Positions 43,112 to 51,494 of a DNA stretch of 64,000 bases are shown piece after piece. Each line of letters opens with the position of its first letter. Position 1 is the stretch's first letter. Source of the DNA: Actinoplanes auranticolor (GTDB lineage Bacteria; Actinomycetota; Actinomycetes; Mycobacteriales; Micromonosporaceae); assembly GCF_018332655.1 (NCBI RefSeq), contig NZ_BOQL01000003.1:83068-147067 (forward strand), given 5' to 3'. Both the position numbers and the translations under genes were made by a program. The notes below the pieces were generated by a model. That model saw nothing but the letters and a program-made list of their open reading frames with translations. It searched no databases and had not been told where the DNA came from.

Positions 43112-44403
43112 GCTTGTCCTCCGATCTCGGGTACGGCGTCGGCCTGGGTGGCGTGCGGGACGTCGAGGTCGAACAACTCACGCAGCAGCGCCGCGTACTG
43201 GTCACCGCCGGGCTCGGCGGCGAGCTGGCGGACCCGCACGGTCGGCGAGTGCAGCAGCTGCTGGACGACCCGGTGCAGGGTACGGGAAACGTCGGCCCGC
43301 TGCTCATCGGTGAATTCCGGCCGGCGCGCGGACAGCTTGCGCAGCTCGGCGCTGACCACGTCCTCGGCCCGGGTGCGCAGGGCGGCGACGGTCGGCGCGA
43401 CCTCGGCACCGCGCAACCAGGAGAGGAAGTGCTCGACCTCGGCCGCGACGATCTGCTCGACCGCGGCTGTCTCGGCGGCGGCCGGCAGGGTGCGCCGGCT
43501 CGCGGCCAGGCTGTCGATGTCGACGACGGTGAAGCCGGGCAGCTCGCCGACCCCGGGGGCCACGTCGCGCGGCACGGCCAGGTCGAGCACGACCAGCGGC
43601 TGCTCCCGGCCGATCAGCATGTCGGCGGTGAGCACCGGCTCGGTCGACGCGGTGGCGCAGACCACGATGTCGGCCGCGGCGATCGCCTGGTCGAGCGCGC
43701 GGAACGGGACCGCCGTGGCGCCGTAGGCCTCGGCGAGCCGGTCGGCCCGGGCGGCGCCGCGGTTGGTGATCTGCAGGGGCCCGACGCCGGAACGGGTCAG
43801 GGTCGCCACGGAGAGCGCCCCCATCGAGCCGGCCCCGATGACCAGGCCGGTGCGCCCGGACAGCTCGCCGCCGAGGGTGGCCGCGGCCACCTCCAGGGCG
43901 GCGGTGACGACGCTCTGCCCGGCCCGGTCGATGCCGGTCTCGGCGTGCGCCCGCTTGCCGACCCGCAGCGTCTGCTGCATCAGCTCGTGCAGCAGCCGGC
44001 CGGCGGTGTCCGTCTCGGTCGCCGCGTGGTACGCGTCGCGGAGCTGGCCGAGGATCTGCGCCTCGCCCACGACCATCGACTCGAGGCCGGCCGCGAGCCG
44101 GAACGAGTGGCGCACGGCCGCCTCGTCGTAGTGCACGTAGAGGTAAGAGGCGAGATCCTGGGCGCCGATGCCGGAGTGCTCGGCGAGGACGTTGCAGACG
44201 TCGCCGAGGCCGCCGTGGAAGCCGGAGACAGCCGCGTACACCTCGACGCGATTGCAGGTGGACAGCACCACCGCCTCGCCGACGTACGGCTGCGCGACGA
44301 GCCTCTCCAGTACGGCCGGGATGTCGGACCCGGCGATGGTCAGACGTCCGAGGGTGTCGACCCCGGCCGTCCGGTAGGACGCACCGACGCTGAGGAGATT
44401 CAC
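43108..44403 (-). CDS. hemA: glutamyl-tRNA reductase
   Basis: A 431-aa NADPH-dependent enzyme starting the C5 tetrapyrrole pathway from Glu-tRNA. Cys50 in LSTCNRVEVYA is the catalytic nucleophile. GAGSMGALSVATLTRSG is the NADPH loop, and the C-terminal helical dimerisation domain runs from about 310. The GTG start at 44403 overlaps the rex stop (GTGA). Confidence 0.97.
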   Translation of the reverse strand: MNLLSVGASYRTAGVDTLGRLTIAGSDIPAVLERLVAQPYVGEAVVLSTCNRVEVYAAVSGFHGGLGDVCNVLAEHSGIGAQDLASYLYVHYDEAAVRHSFRLAAGLESMVVGEAQILGQLRDAYHAATETDTAGRLLHELMQQTLRVGKRAHAETGIDRAGQSVVTAALEVAAATLGGELSGRTGLVIGAGSMGALSVATLTRSGVGPLQITNRGAARADRLAEAYGATAVPFRALDQAIAAADIVVCATASTEPVLTADMLIGREQPLVVLDLAVPRDVAPGVGELPGFTVVDIDSLAASRRTLPAAAETAAVEQIVAAEVEHFLSWLRGAEVAPTVAALRTRAEDVVSAELRKLSARRPEFTDEQRADVSRTLHRVVQQLLHSPTVRVRQLAAEPGGDQYAALLRELFDLDVPHATQADAVPEIGGQA

Positions 44404-45140
44404 GACCCGACCGCCTCCTGGTTGCCTGCCTCCGGTGAGCGCCCGCCGGGGATCGCCGTCAGCGACGCCTTGCGGTGCTCGTGGAACGACAGGATCTGCA
44501 GTTCGATGGCGAGATCGACCTTGCGCACGTCGACGCCCGCCGGGACGGATAGCACGCAGGGCGCGAAGTTGAGGATGCTGGTGACCCCCGCAGCCACCAG
44601 ATCGTCCGCGACGGCCTGCGCGGCGCCCGCCGGGGTGGCGATCACGCCGATGGTGATGCCCTCCTCGACGACGGCCTGGCCGAGCTCGTCGATGTGCCGC
44701 ACGGTGAGCCCGTTGAGCGGCTTGCCGACCTGCTCGGCATCGGCGTCGAACAGGGCCACTATGCGGAACCCGCGGCTGGCGAAACCGTCGTAGCCGGCCA
44801 GGGCGTGGCCGAGGTTACCCACGCCGACCAGGGCCACGGCGCGGCGCTGGTCCAGGCCGAGGATGTACTCGATCTGGTCGATGAGCAGCGCGACGTCGTA
44901 ACCGACGCCCCGGGTGCCGTACGACCCCAGGTGGGAGAGGTCCTTGCGCAGCTTGGCCGAATTGACCCCGGCCGCCGCGGCGAGGCCTTCGCTGGAGACC
45001 GTCTCGGAACCGGTCTCGGCGAGGTTGTGCAGGGCGCGAAGGTATTCCGGTAGCCGCGCGATCGTCGCCTCCGGAAGATCCGGGAAGGCCGGTACTGCGC
45101 CGGTGGTGGCCGGCGTGCTTCCTTGACGCTGCTGACTCAT
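44400..45140 (-). CDS. rex: redox-sensing transcriptional repressor Rex
   Basis: A 246-aa NADH/NAD+ sensor. An N-terminal winged-helix domain (LPEYLRALHNLAETGSETVSSEGLAAAAGVNSAKLRKDLSHLGSYGTRGVGY, about 30-81) is followed by a Rossmann domain with GVGNLGHAL (106-114). A C-terminal swapped helix ends the fold. High NADH releases Rex from DNA. ATG 45140 places the start at MSQQRQGS. A near-perfect Rex operator lies about 117 bp upstream, consistent with autoregulation of rex-hemACD known in Streptomyces. Confidence 0.96.
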   Translation of the reverse strand: MSQQRQGSTPATTGAVPAFPDLPEATIARLPEYLRALHNLAETGSETVSSEGLAAAAGVNSAKLRKDLSHLGSYGTRGVGYDVALLIDQIEYILGLDQRRAVALVGVGNLGHALAGYDGFASRGFRIVALFDADAEQVGKPLNGLTVRHIDELGQAVVEEGITIGVIATPAGAAQAVADDLVAAGVTSILNFAPCVLSVPAGVDVRKVDLAIELQILSFHEHRKASLTAIPGGRSPEAGNQEAVGS

Positions 45141-45256
45141 CTGACTCCGTGCCGACGAGGCGAACCTACGGTGAGCCCTGCTGCAGGTCCTGGACCGGTG
45201 ACGCCTGCGTGGACCGGCTGTGATAGCGGGGCTCGTCGAAGTCACAGAGTAGGCGC

Positions 45257-45274
45257 TTGTGAAGGCGTGCACAA
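45257..45274. promoter_or_regulatory. Rex operator (ROP)
   Basis: TTGTGAAGGCGTGCACAA matches the Rex operator TTGTGAANNNNTTCACAA with one mismatch (read on the minus strand: TTGTGCACGCCTTCACAA). It lies upstream of rex, in the expected promoter region. A second, looser CTGTGA-N18-TCACAG dyad occurs at 45218-45247. Confidence 0.8.
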
Positions 45275-45397
45275 ATCGCGATCTTGATAGCGGAATTGGA
45301 CAAAGATCGAGTCGGCGTGTTACCCGCCGGCCCTCTGCCGAGTATTACCGGTAGCCACCCCGGTATGCCAATGACGTCGTTATTCCGACGACGAGTA

Positions 45398-46039
45398 TCA
45401 CAGCTGTCCGGCGAGGCGTACCGCATCGACGAGGGTGTCCGCCACCGGACGGCGGCTGGCCCGCAACCGGGCCGGGTCGGTGAAGCCCCCGGTGTACAGC
45501 ACACAGGCGCCGCCGACCGACTCGGCCGCCTCGGCGTCGTCCAGCGAGTCACCGATCAGCACCGCCTGCTCGCCGGGGATGCCGAGCTCGGCCAGGTGCC
45601 GCGCGAGGTGGCCGGCCTTGAGGCCGCCGTCGACCTCGGTGGGCCGTCCGTCGATGCGGGTGAACATGCCGGCCAGCCCGTAGGTCCGCACAGCGGGGAC
45701 CAGCTCGTCGTGGAACCACATGCTCAGCAGCGACTGGCTGCCCGGCCACGCCTTGATCGCGGCCTCGGCGTCGGCGGCCAGCGAGGTCGTGGTCAGCCCG
45801 GCCCGGTATGCCTGGTGGAAGATCCGGTCGAGCTCCTCGAACTCCTCGGCGTCGACGGCCCGCCCGAGGATCTCGGCGTAGAAGTCGGCGACCGGCCGGC
45901 GGAAACGTTGCCGGTGCTCGTCGCTGTCGACGCTGCGCCCACCGACCACTCGGAACGTGTGATTGGTCGAGGAGACGACCAGCGACAGGTCGTCGAGCAG
46001 GGTGCCGTTCCAGTCCCAGACAAGGTGATTGCGAGCCAC
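45398..46039 (-). CDS. HAD-superfamily hydrolase (phosphoglycolate-phosphatase-like)
   Basis: A 213-aa hydrolase. Motif I LVWDWNGTLLDDL has Asn at the +2 position, motif III is the Lys of GGLKAGH, and motif IV is LIGDSLDDAEAA. The small cap is helical. The stop-to-start gap to the glutaredoxin gene upstream is only 9 bp, so AMP-ligase, glutaredoxin and this gene form an operon leading toward rex. The GTG start is at 46039. Substrate unknown. Confidence 0.88.
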   Translation of the reverse strand: MARNHLVWDWNGTLLDDLSLVVSSTNHTFRVVGGRSVDSDEHRQRFRRPVADFYAEILGRAVDAEEFEELDRIFHQAYRAGLTTTSLAADAEAAIKAWPGSQSLLSMWFHDELVPAVRTYGLAGMFTRIDGRPTEVDGGLKAGHLARHLAELGIPGEQAVLIGDSLDDAEAAESVGGACVLYTGGFTDPARLRASRRPVADTLVDAVRLAGQL

Positions 46040-46048
46040 CGCGCGAGA

Positions 46049-46297
46049 TTACAGGCGCGGGGTACCCGCCGGTCTACCGAGATCTCGCACCAGGCGGTCT
46101 TCCTCGACCCGCCAGTAGCCGTGCTCCTCGCCGTCGAGCAGCACCACCGGCACCCGGTCGCCGTAGTCGCGTTCCAGCTCCACCGAGTCCGAGATCTCCA
46201 CCCGGGTCCACTGCCCGGGGGCGATCCGGTCGAGGGTCTGCTCAGCCACCTCGCACAGGTGGCAGCCGTCCCGGCTGATCAGGGTGATCCGGGTCAT
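46049..46297 (-). CDS. glutaredoxin-family (DUF836) protein
   Basis: An 82-aa thioredoxin-fold protein. The redox motif is Cys12-His-Leu-Cys15 in SRDGCHLCEVAEQ, and the cis-Pro is in DRVPVVLLDG. It is the small Rv0508-like protein found beside hem genes in actinobacteria. Its ATG overlaps the AMP-ligase stop by 4 bp. A role in thiol redox chemistry is likely; the partner is unknown. Confidence 0.9.
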   Translation of the reverse strand: MTRITLISRDGCHLCEVAEQTLDRIAPGQWTRVEISDSVELERDYGDRVPVVLLDGEEHGYWRVEEDRLVRDLGRPAGTPRL

Positions 46298-47823
46298 CGC
46301 AGTGCTCCCTTGCGTACTTTGCCGATGGCCGAGTGCGGCAGCTCGGTGACCAGCTCGATGCCGGCCGGCAGCTTGAACCGGGCCAGCTCGGCGGCGCAGT
46401 GGACCTGCAGCTCGGCCGGGGTGGGCGGAGGGTCGAGGGCGGGCACGACGTAGGCGTACGGGGCCTGCCCGGTCAGCCGGTCCGCGATGCCGATCACCGC
46501 CGCCTCGGCCACGCCGGGGTGCGCGTCGAGCACCCGTTCGATCTCCGCCGGATAGACGTTGAAGCCGTTGACCAGGATCAGCTCACCGATCCGGTCCACC
46601 AGCACCAGGTCGCCGTCCGCGTCGGCGTACGCGATGTCACCCGTGCCCCACCAGCCGTCGGCGTCCGGGCCGTCGGCGCCGTCCGGCCAGTATCCGGAGA
46701 AGAGGTTCGCGCCGCGCACGACGATCTCCCCGGGGTCGGTGCCGGCACTGACCTCCAGGTCGAGGTCCAGCTCGGCATCCTCCTCGGCGTCCGTGACCAG
46801 CCCGTCGCGCCACAGCACCTGCCCGTCGGCCGTGCGCAGCAGCAGCGACACCCCGGGCAGCGGGCGGCCGATCGAGCCGGTCTTCTCCCGGTCGCTGACC
46901 GCGGTCGTGGTGAGCACCGGGGCGGCTTCGGTCAGGCCGTACCCGACCAGCACGGTCTTCCCGGTCGCGGCCGTGAAGGCCGCGGCGTCGGCCGGATCGA
47001 GCGGCGCCGCACCGCATACCGCCGTCCGCACCGCCGCCAGCGCCTCGCGCGCGGCCGGCTCGCGCGCCCAGGCGGCATACATGGACGGCACCCCGATGAC
47101 CGCTGTGACCTGGTGTTCTGCCATCAGGGACAGGGTGGCCGCCGGCTCGAAGCGGTCCACCAGCACGCCGCAGGCGCCGTAGTGGGCGATCGCGCCGAGG
47201 CCCGTGTTGAGCCCGTAGGCGTGGAAGAACGGGATGGCGAGCAGGACCACGTCGGTGGCGCTCAGCACCGGTGGCTCGATGAGCGCGAGCTGGTCGTGAT
47301 TGGCGGCGAGGGCACGGTGGGTGAGCATCGCGCCCTTCGGCCGCCCGCTGGTGCCGGAGGTGTAGAGCAGGACCGCGAGGTCGTCGGCGGCCGGTGCGGG
47401 GTGCGGCGCGTCCGGTGGCCCGGACACCAGCTCCCCCACAGGTACGGCTACACCCTCGGACAACCGCAACCGGCCCAGCACCGCATCGTCGGCGACGACC
47501 CGGGCGGCCGAACTGTCGGTCAGCGCGAAGGTCAGCTCGTCAGCGGTGTAGCCGGGATTGAGCGGCACGGCGACCAGACCCGCCCGCAGCGCCGCGAAGT
47601 AGGCGACGGCGAACTCGACGGTGTTGCCCAGCACCAGGGCCACCCGATCGCCCGCGCTGGTGCCGGCGGCCAGCCGAGCGGCCGCCCGCGACACGCGTTC
47701 GTCCAGGTCAGCCCAGGCGACGACGGTATCGCCGGCGATCAGGGCGGGGGCGTCGGGGCGTTGCCGCGCGGATGTGCGGACCGGGTCACGCGCGCTGTTC
47801 TCCACGACGCCCGAGTCTGGCAC
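46294..47823 (-). CDS. AMP-dependent acyl-CoA synthetase/ligase
   Basis: A 509-aa ANL-superfamily ligase activating a carboxylate to acyl-AMP and then to a thioester. LLYTSGTSGRPKGAMLTH is the ATP loop, VGYGLTEAAPV the adenine-binding A5 motif, WWGTGDIAYAD the A7 motif and ELILVNGFNVYPAEIE the hinge. The catalytic Lys is Lys502 in SAIGKVRKG. GTG 47823 is favoured by GAGGGG six bases upstream. The acid substrate is unknown. Confidence 0.92.
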   Translation of the reverse strand: MPDSGVVENSARDPVRTSARQRPDAPALIAGDTVVAWADLDERVSRAAARLAAGTSAGDRVALVLGNTVEFAVAYFAALRAGLVAVPLNPGYTADELTFALTDSSAARVVADDAVLGRLRLSEGVAVPVGELVSGPPDAPHPAPAADDLAVLLYTSGTSGRPKGAMLTHRALAANHDQLALIEPPVLSATDVVLLAIPFFHAYGLNTGLGAIAHYGACGVLVDRFEPAATLSLMAEHQVTAVIGVPSMYAAWAREPAAREALAAVRTAVCGAAPLDPADAAAFTAATGKTVLVGYGLTEAAPVLTTTAVSDREKTGSIGRPLPGVSLLLRTADGQVLWRDGLVTDAEEDAELDLDLEVSAGTDPGEIVVRGANLFSGYWPDGADGPDADGWWGTGDIAYADADGDLVLVDRIGELILVNGFNVYPAEIERVLDAHPGVAEAAVIGIADRLTGQAPYAYVVPALDPPPTPAELQVHCAAELARFKLPAGIELVTELPHSAIGKVRKGALR

Positions 47824-47940
47824 AGAAGCCCCTCGATCGGGTGGCCGGACAGCAGGTCCGGGCACCCTTTCGAGGTGTCCTACATGGTGACAGATGTTCC
47901 TGATGTGCACTCTGCGCCACTTCGGAGTAATTTCGCACAG

Positions 47941-47955
47941 CGCACACAGTGTGCG
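47941..47955. promoter_or_regulatory. palindrome CGCACACAGTGTGCG upstream of AMP-ligase / bldN
   Basis: Perfect 7-bp arms surround a single central base in the 291-bp divergent promoter region between the AMP-ligase (minus) and bldN (plus). The regulator is unknown. Confidence 0.45.
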
Positions 47956-48114
47956 ACTGCCCGTGGTCAAGCTCCGCAATACTTCCCGTCTGTGTAACGG
48001 AGTCCACATCCGTGGGTGAGGCGGGCCTGCCCTTTTACGGCCGCCCCACCCCTTTTGTTGTGGATCCGGTTCTGGACACCCCTCATCGACGGCCCGCCGG
48101 GTCAAGGAGGCGCA

Positions 48115-49062
48115 GTGAGTCATGTGTACGCCGGCGATCCGTACAGCCGTGATGTGTTCGCGGCGCGTCTCGCGCTCACGGAGGGCCTGAGCGCCCTCCG
48201 CCGGGGCATCGACGGCACGATCGCGCACGCGATCCGCAGCGACGGACCCAAGCGGACCCGGAACCGGCCGCACATCAACGAGTCCCCGAGCCGGCACCTG
48301 CCGCCGACGGGGAACGCCAAGCCGGGCAGCGGGCGGGTGGCCGTACCGGGCCGGCCCGCGCAGCCCCCGCAGCAGGCCGGCCCGGACCGCCGGGCCGGAA
48401 CGACCGACGAAACGGTCGTGGTGCCGACCCAGAGCACCACCGGGCCACCGAGCGAGGCCGAACCACCGAAGTATCCGGCGCGTCCCGACCCGGGTGACGC
48501 CGCCGCCGAGGTGTGGGCGCTGGTCGAGCGGGCCCAGGCGGGCGAGTCGGCCGCCTTCGGCCTGATCTACGACCGGTACGTCGACACGGTCTTCCGGTTC
48601 GTCTACTTCCGGGTCGGCAACCGTCAGCTGGCCGAGGACCTCACCTCCGACACGTTCCTGCGGGCGCTCAAGCGGATCGGCAGCTTCACCTGGCAGGGCC
48701 GTGACCTCGGCGCCTGGCTGGTCACCATCGCCCGCAACCTGGTCGCCGACCACTTCAAGTCGGGCCGTTACCGGCTCGAGGTGACCACCGGCGACGTGCT
48801 GGACGCCGACCGCGAGGACCGTGGTCCCGAGGGCAGCCCCGAGGCCGCCGTCGTCGACCACATCACCAACGTGGCGCTGCTCACCGCGGTCAAGCAGCTC
48901 AACCCCGAGCAGCAGGAGTGCATCGTGCTGCGCTTCCTACAGGGCTTCTCGGTGGCCGAGACCGCGCAGACCATGGGCAAGAACGAAGGTGCCATCAAAG
49001 CACTGCAGTACCGGGCCGTCCGGGCACTGGCCCGGTTGCTGCCCGAAGGGTTCCAGTGGTGA
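48115..49062 (+). CDS. bldN: ECF sigma factor, BldN family
   Basis: A 315-aa sigma factor. Sigma-2 spans about 130-220 (FGLIYDRYVDTVFRFVYFRV, AEDLTSDTFLRALKRIGSFTWQGRD, IARNLVADHFKSGRYRLEV) and sigma-4 about 255-312 (QQECIVLRFLQGFSVAETAQTMGKNEGAIKALQYRAVRALARLL). Residues 1-128 are a long Pro-rich extension before sigma-2, comparable to the pro-sequence of Streptomyces BldN. GTG 48115 follows AAGGAGG. The anti-sigma gene rsbN follows. In Streptomyces BldN drives aerial hypha and chaplin genes and lies close to rex-hem, as here. Confidence 0.9.
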   Translation: MSHVYAGDPYSRDVFAARLALTEGLSALRRGIDGTIAHAIRSDGPKRTRNRPHINESPSRHLPPTGNAKPGSGRVAVPGRPAQPPQQAGPDRRAGTTDETVVVPTQSTTGPPSEAEPPKYPARPDPGDAAAEVWALVERAQAGESAAFGLIYDRYVDTVFRFVYFRVGNRQLAEDLTSDTFLRALKRIGSFTWQGRDLGAWLVTIARNLVADHFKSGRYRLEVTTGDVLDADREDRGPEGSPEAAVVDHITNVALLTAVKQLNPEQQECIVLRFLQGFSVAETAQTMGKNEGAIKALQYRAVRALARLLPEGFQW

Positions 49063-49243
49063 CGGCAATTCACCGTATGTCGATCTCTGTGGGCCTCGCC
49101 GCCCAGCTGACACCCGTAACCGGGCCCGCCCGTCGCGCGTTTGTCCGGATGCGACCAGTGGTGGGCCGTCGGCCCGCCGGTTCCGTCGCGACCGCCGGCA
49201 ATTTCGCAGGCGTTTCAGTCACGAGCGAAGGGAGGTGCCCGCG

Positions 49244-50398
49244 GTGAACTTGAACATCTTCGATCGCCGGAGCGCCGAGCGCTTCGCGGAGCTGCTCGAC
49301 GAGACCAACGGCGGCCGTCGCCATCACACCCGGGGGCAGGCCGACGAGCAACTCGCCGAGCTGGTCGCCATCGGGCACAGCCTCTCCGCGGCACGGTCCG
49401 GGGTCCAGGTGGACCCCGAGTTCCGGACGGGCCTGCGAGCGATGCTCGTGGCCACGGCCGAGCGGGACGGTATCGGGGCGACCGCCACAGCCACCGAGCA
49501 GGAGCCGGCCGAGCCGGTCCGCAAGATGCTCGGCAAGACCGGCCGCCGGATCCGTGCCCGCGGTGCGATCGTCATCGGCGTCGCCGCCGGTGCCATGGCC
49601 GTCTCTGGTATCTCCGCAGCGAGCGAGAACGCCGCACCGGGCGACGCCCTGTACGGGGTCAAGCGCTCCACCGAACGTGCTCAGCTGGCCATGGCCGGCT
49701 CCGACGTCACCCGGGGTCAGCTGTCCCTGACCTTCGCCCGCAACCGCCTCGCCGAGGCGGCCGCGATGAAGGGTGACAACCCGAGGTTCCGTCAGGTCCT
49801 CGGTGACATGGACAACGACACCCGCCAGGGCGTCAAGCTGCTCACGTCCGCGGCCGTGGCGCGCAAGGACAGGACGCCGCTGACCTCGGTCGACTCCTTC
49901 GTCGAGAACCAGCGCCGGGTGCTCAACCCACGGCTGGACCGGCTCAGCCCGGACAACCGCGAACGGGCGCTGACCTCGATCAAGCTGCTCGACTCGGTGC
50001 ACGAGCGGGCCAAGGACCTGCGCGCCGGGCTCGCCTGCGACACGGTGACCCAGTCCGGTGGCGACGCGATTGGTCCGAAGCTGCGCGACTGCACGACCGG
50101 CGCTGCCACCGGCGCCCCCGACGAACAGCCGTCGGGCCAGGTCCAGCGGGAGGCAACGACCGGCAGCGGCAACAAGGGCGACGCCGACAAGAAGGCGAAG
50201 CCGAAGGAAACCGCGGAACCGACGACCGACCCGACCCGCGGCGGCCAGGCGGTCCAGCCCGACACCGAGCTCCCCGCGACCGACACCCCGACGGAGACCC
50301 CGGAGCCGCTGCTCACCGAGGATCCGGCCGATGTCGTCCCCGACGAGAAGGACAAGGGTCTGCTCGGCGGGCTGCTGGGGAACCTCTTCGGAAGCTGA
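49244..50398 (+). CDS. rsbN: anti-sigma factor RsbN-like (DUF5667) membrane protein
   Basis: A 384-aa single-pass protein. An N-terminal cytoplasmic helix bundle (1-100: DRRSAERFAELLDETNGG.., LAELVAIGHSL) should hold the sigma factor. The membrane helix is at about 107-125. The outside part is a DUF5667 domain (ENAAPGDALYGVKRSTERAQLAMAGSD through to ERALTSIKLLDSVHERAKDL) and an Asp/Lys/Pro-rich tail. GTG 49244 follows GGGAGG. It is immediately downstream of bldN, the arrangement known for BldN-RsbN. Confidence 0.88.
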   Translation: MNLNIFDRRSAERFAELLDETNGGRRHHTRGQADEQLAELVAIGHSLSAARSGVQVDPEFRTGLRAMLVATAERDGIGATATATEQEPAEPVRKMLGKTGRRIRARGAIVIGVAAGAMAVSGISAASENAAPGDALYGVKRSTERAQLAMAGSDVTRGQLSLTFARNRLAEAAAMKGDNPRFRQVLGDMDNDTRQGVKLLTSAAVARKDRTPLTSVDSFVENQRRVLNPRLDRLSPDNRERALTSIKLLDSVHERAKDLRAGLACDTVTQSGGDAIGPKLRDCTTGAATGAPDEQPSGQVQREATTGSGNKGDADKKAKPKETAEPTTDPTRGGQAVQPDTELPATDTPTETPEPLLTEDPADVVPDEKDKGLLGGLLGNLFGS

Positions 50399-50415
50399 AC
50401 GGTCCTGAACGTGGC

Positions 50416-50455
50416 GAGGGGCGGTGTCCGACTGCAAGAGTCGGGGCCGCCCCTC
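50416..50455. terminator. bidirectional terminator after rsbN
   Basis: Outer 9-bp arms (50416-50424 with 50447-50455) and inner 5-bp arms (50428-50432 with 50440-50444) form a two-part hairpin between rsbN (stop 50398) and the convergent acyltransferase (stop 50466). Confidence 0.7.
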
Positions 50456-50465
50456 ACTGCACATG

Positions 50466-51494
50466 CTACAAGCCGAACGGGTCCGGACGCTTCTCCAGAA
50501 GAGTGTGCAATGTGGCCTGAATCGTCTCGCGGACCTGATCGGCCAGGTTGTAGACGACCATCGGATCGTCCGCGTACTCGGTCAGGTGCGCGGTCGGGAT
50601 CGGCGGGCAGAACTCGATCAGCCACTTGCTGGGCAGCGGGACCAGGCCCAGCGGCCCGAGCCACGGGAACGTCGGCGTGACGGGGAAATACGGCATGCCG
50701 AGCAGCCGGGCCAGCGGCTTGAGATCGGCCAGGATCGGATAGATCTCCTCGGCGCCCACGATCGCCACCGGCACGATCGGGGTGCCGGTCCGCAGGGCGG
50801 CCGAGACGAAGCCGCCCCGGCCGAAGCGCTGCAGCTTGTACCGGTCCGAGAAGCGCTTGCCGATGCCCTTGAAGCCCTCGGGGAAGACCCCGACCAGCTC
50901 ACCCTCGCTCATCAGCCGCTCGGCGTCCGGGTTGCAGGCCACCGTGGCGCCCGACTTACGGGCGAGCTCGGACAGCACCGGCAGGCGGAACACCAGGTCG
51001 GCGCCGAGGAGCCGCAGATGCCGGTCGCTCGGGTGCTGGTCGCGCAGGGCGACGGTGAGCATGAGCGCGTCCAGCGCCACGGTGCCCGAATGGTTGCCGA
51101 CGATGAGCCCGCCACCGGTGTCCGGCACGTTCTCGACGCCGAACACCTCGGTGCGGAACCAGTCGCGGTAGAGCACCTTCAGCATCGGCTGGAAGACCGC
51201 GTCGGTGAGCTCGGCGTCGAAGCCGAACTCGTCGACCTCGTACGCCCCCGCCAGCCGCCGGCGCAGGAACGCCAGCCCGGCGGCGACCCGCTGATCCCAG
51301 ACGTCGACCGGATCCCGCTGCCGGTCGGGCTCAGGCGCGGCCGCCTCGACCTGGGCCGGGGCGGGACCGTTGGCGGCGGGCAGGACCCGGCGCCGGCCCG
51401 GCCGGTTGCCGTTCAGGGGCTTCGGCGCCCGGGCGGCGGGCAGCTCGAAGTCCGCGTGCCCGGGCAGCGCGGCGTGGTACTCGTCCTGGGTCAT
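50466..51494 (-). CDS. lysophospholipid/acyl-glycerol acyltransferase (PlsC-like)
   Basis: A 342-aa membrane-associated acyltransferase. GLIVGNHSGTVALDALML carries the NHSG variant of the HX4D motif, and GVFPEGFKGIGKRF is the acceptor-binding block. ALRTGTPIVPVAIVGAEE is typical too. The first 100 residues are a Pro/Ala/Arg arm. It corresponds to the mycobacterial Rv0502-type proteins. Its start overlaps the epimerase stop by 4 bp, so both probably act in the same lipid or envelope pathway. Confidence 0.88.
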   Translation of the reverse strand: MTQDEYHAALPGHADFELPAARAPKPLNGNRPGRRRVLPAANGPAPAQVEAAAPEPDRQRDPVDVWDQRVAAGLAFLRRRLAGAYEVDEFGFDAELTDAVFQPMLKVLYRDWFRTEVFGVENVPDTGGGLIVGNHSGTVALDALMLTVALRDQHPSDRHLRLLGADLVFRLPVLSELARKSGATVACNPDAERLMSEGELVGVFPEGFKGIGKRFSDRYKLQRFGRGGFVSAALRTGTPIVPVAIVGAEEIYPILADLKPLARLLGMPYFPVTPTFPWLGPLGLVPLPSKWLIEFCPPIPTAHLTEYADDPMVVYNLADQVRETIQATLHTLLEKRPDPFGL

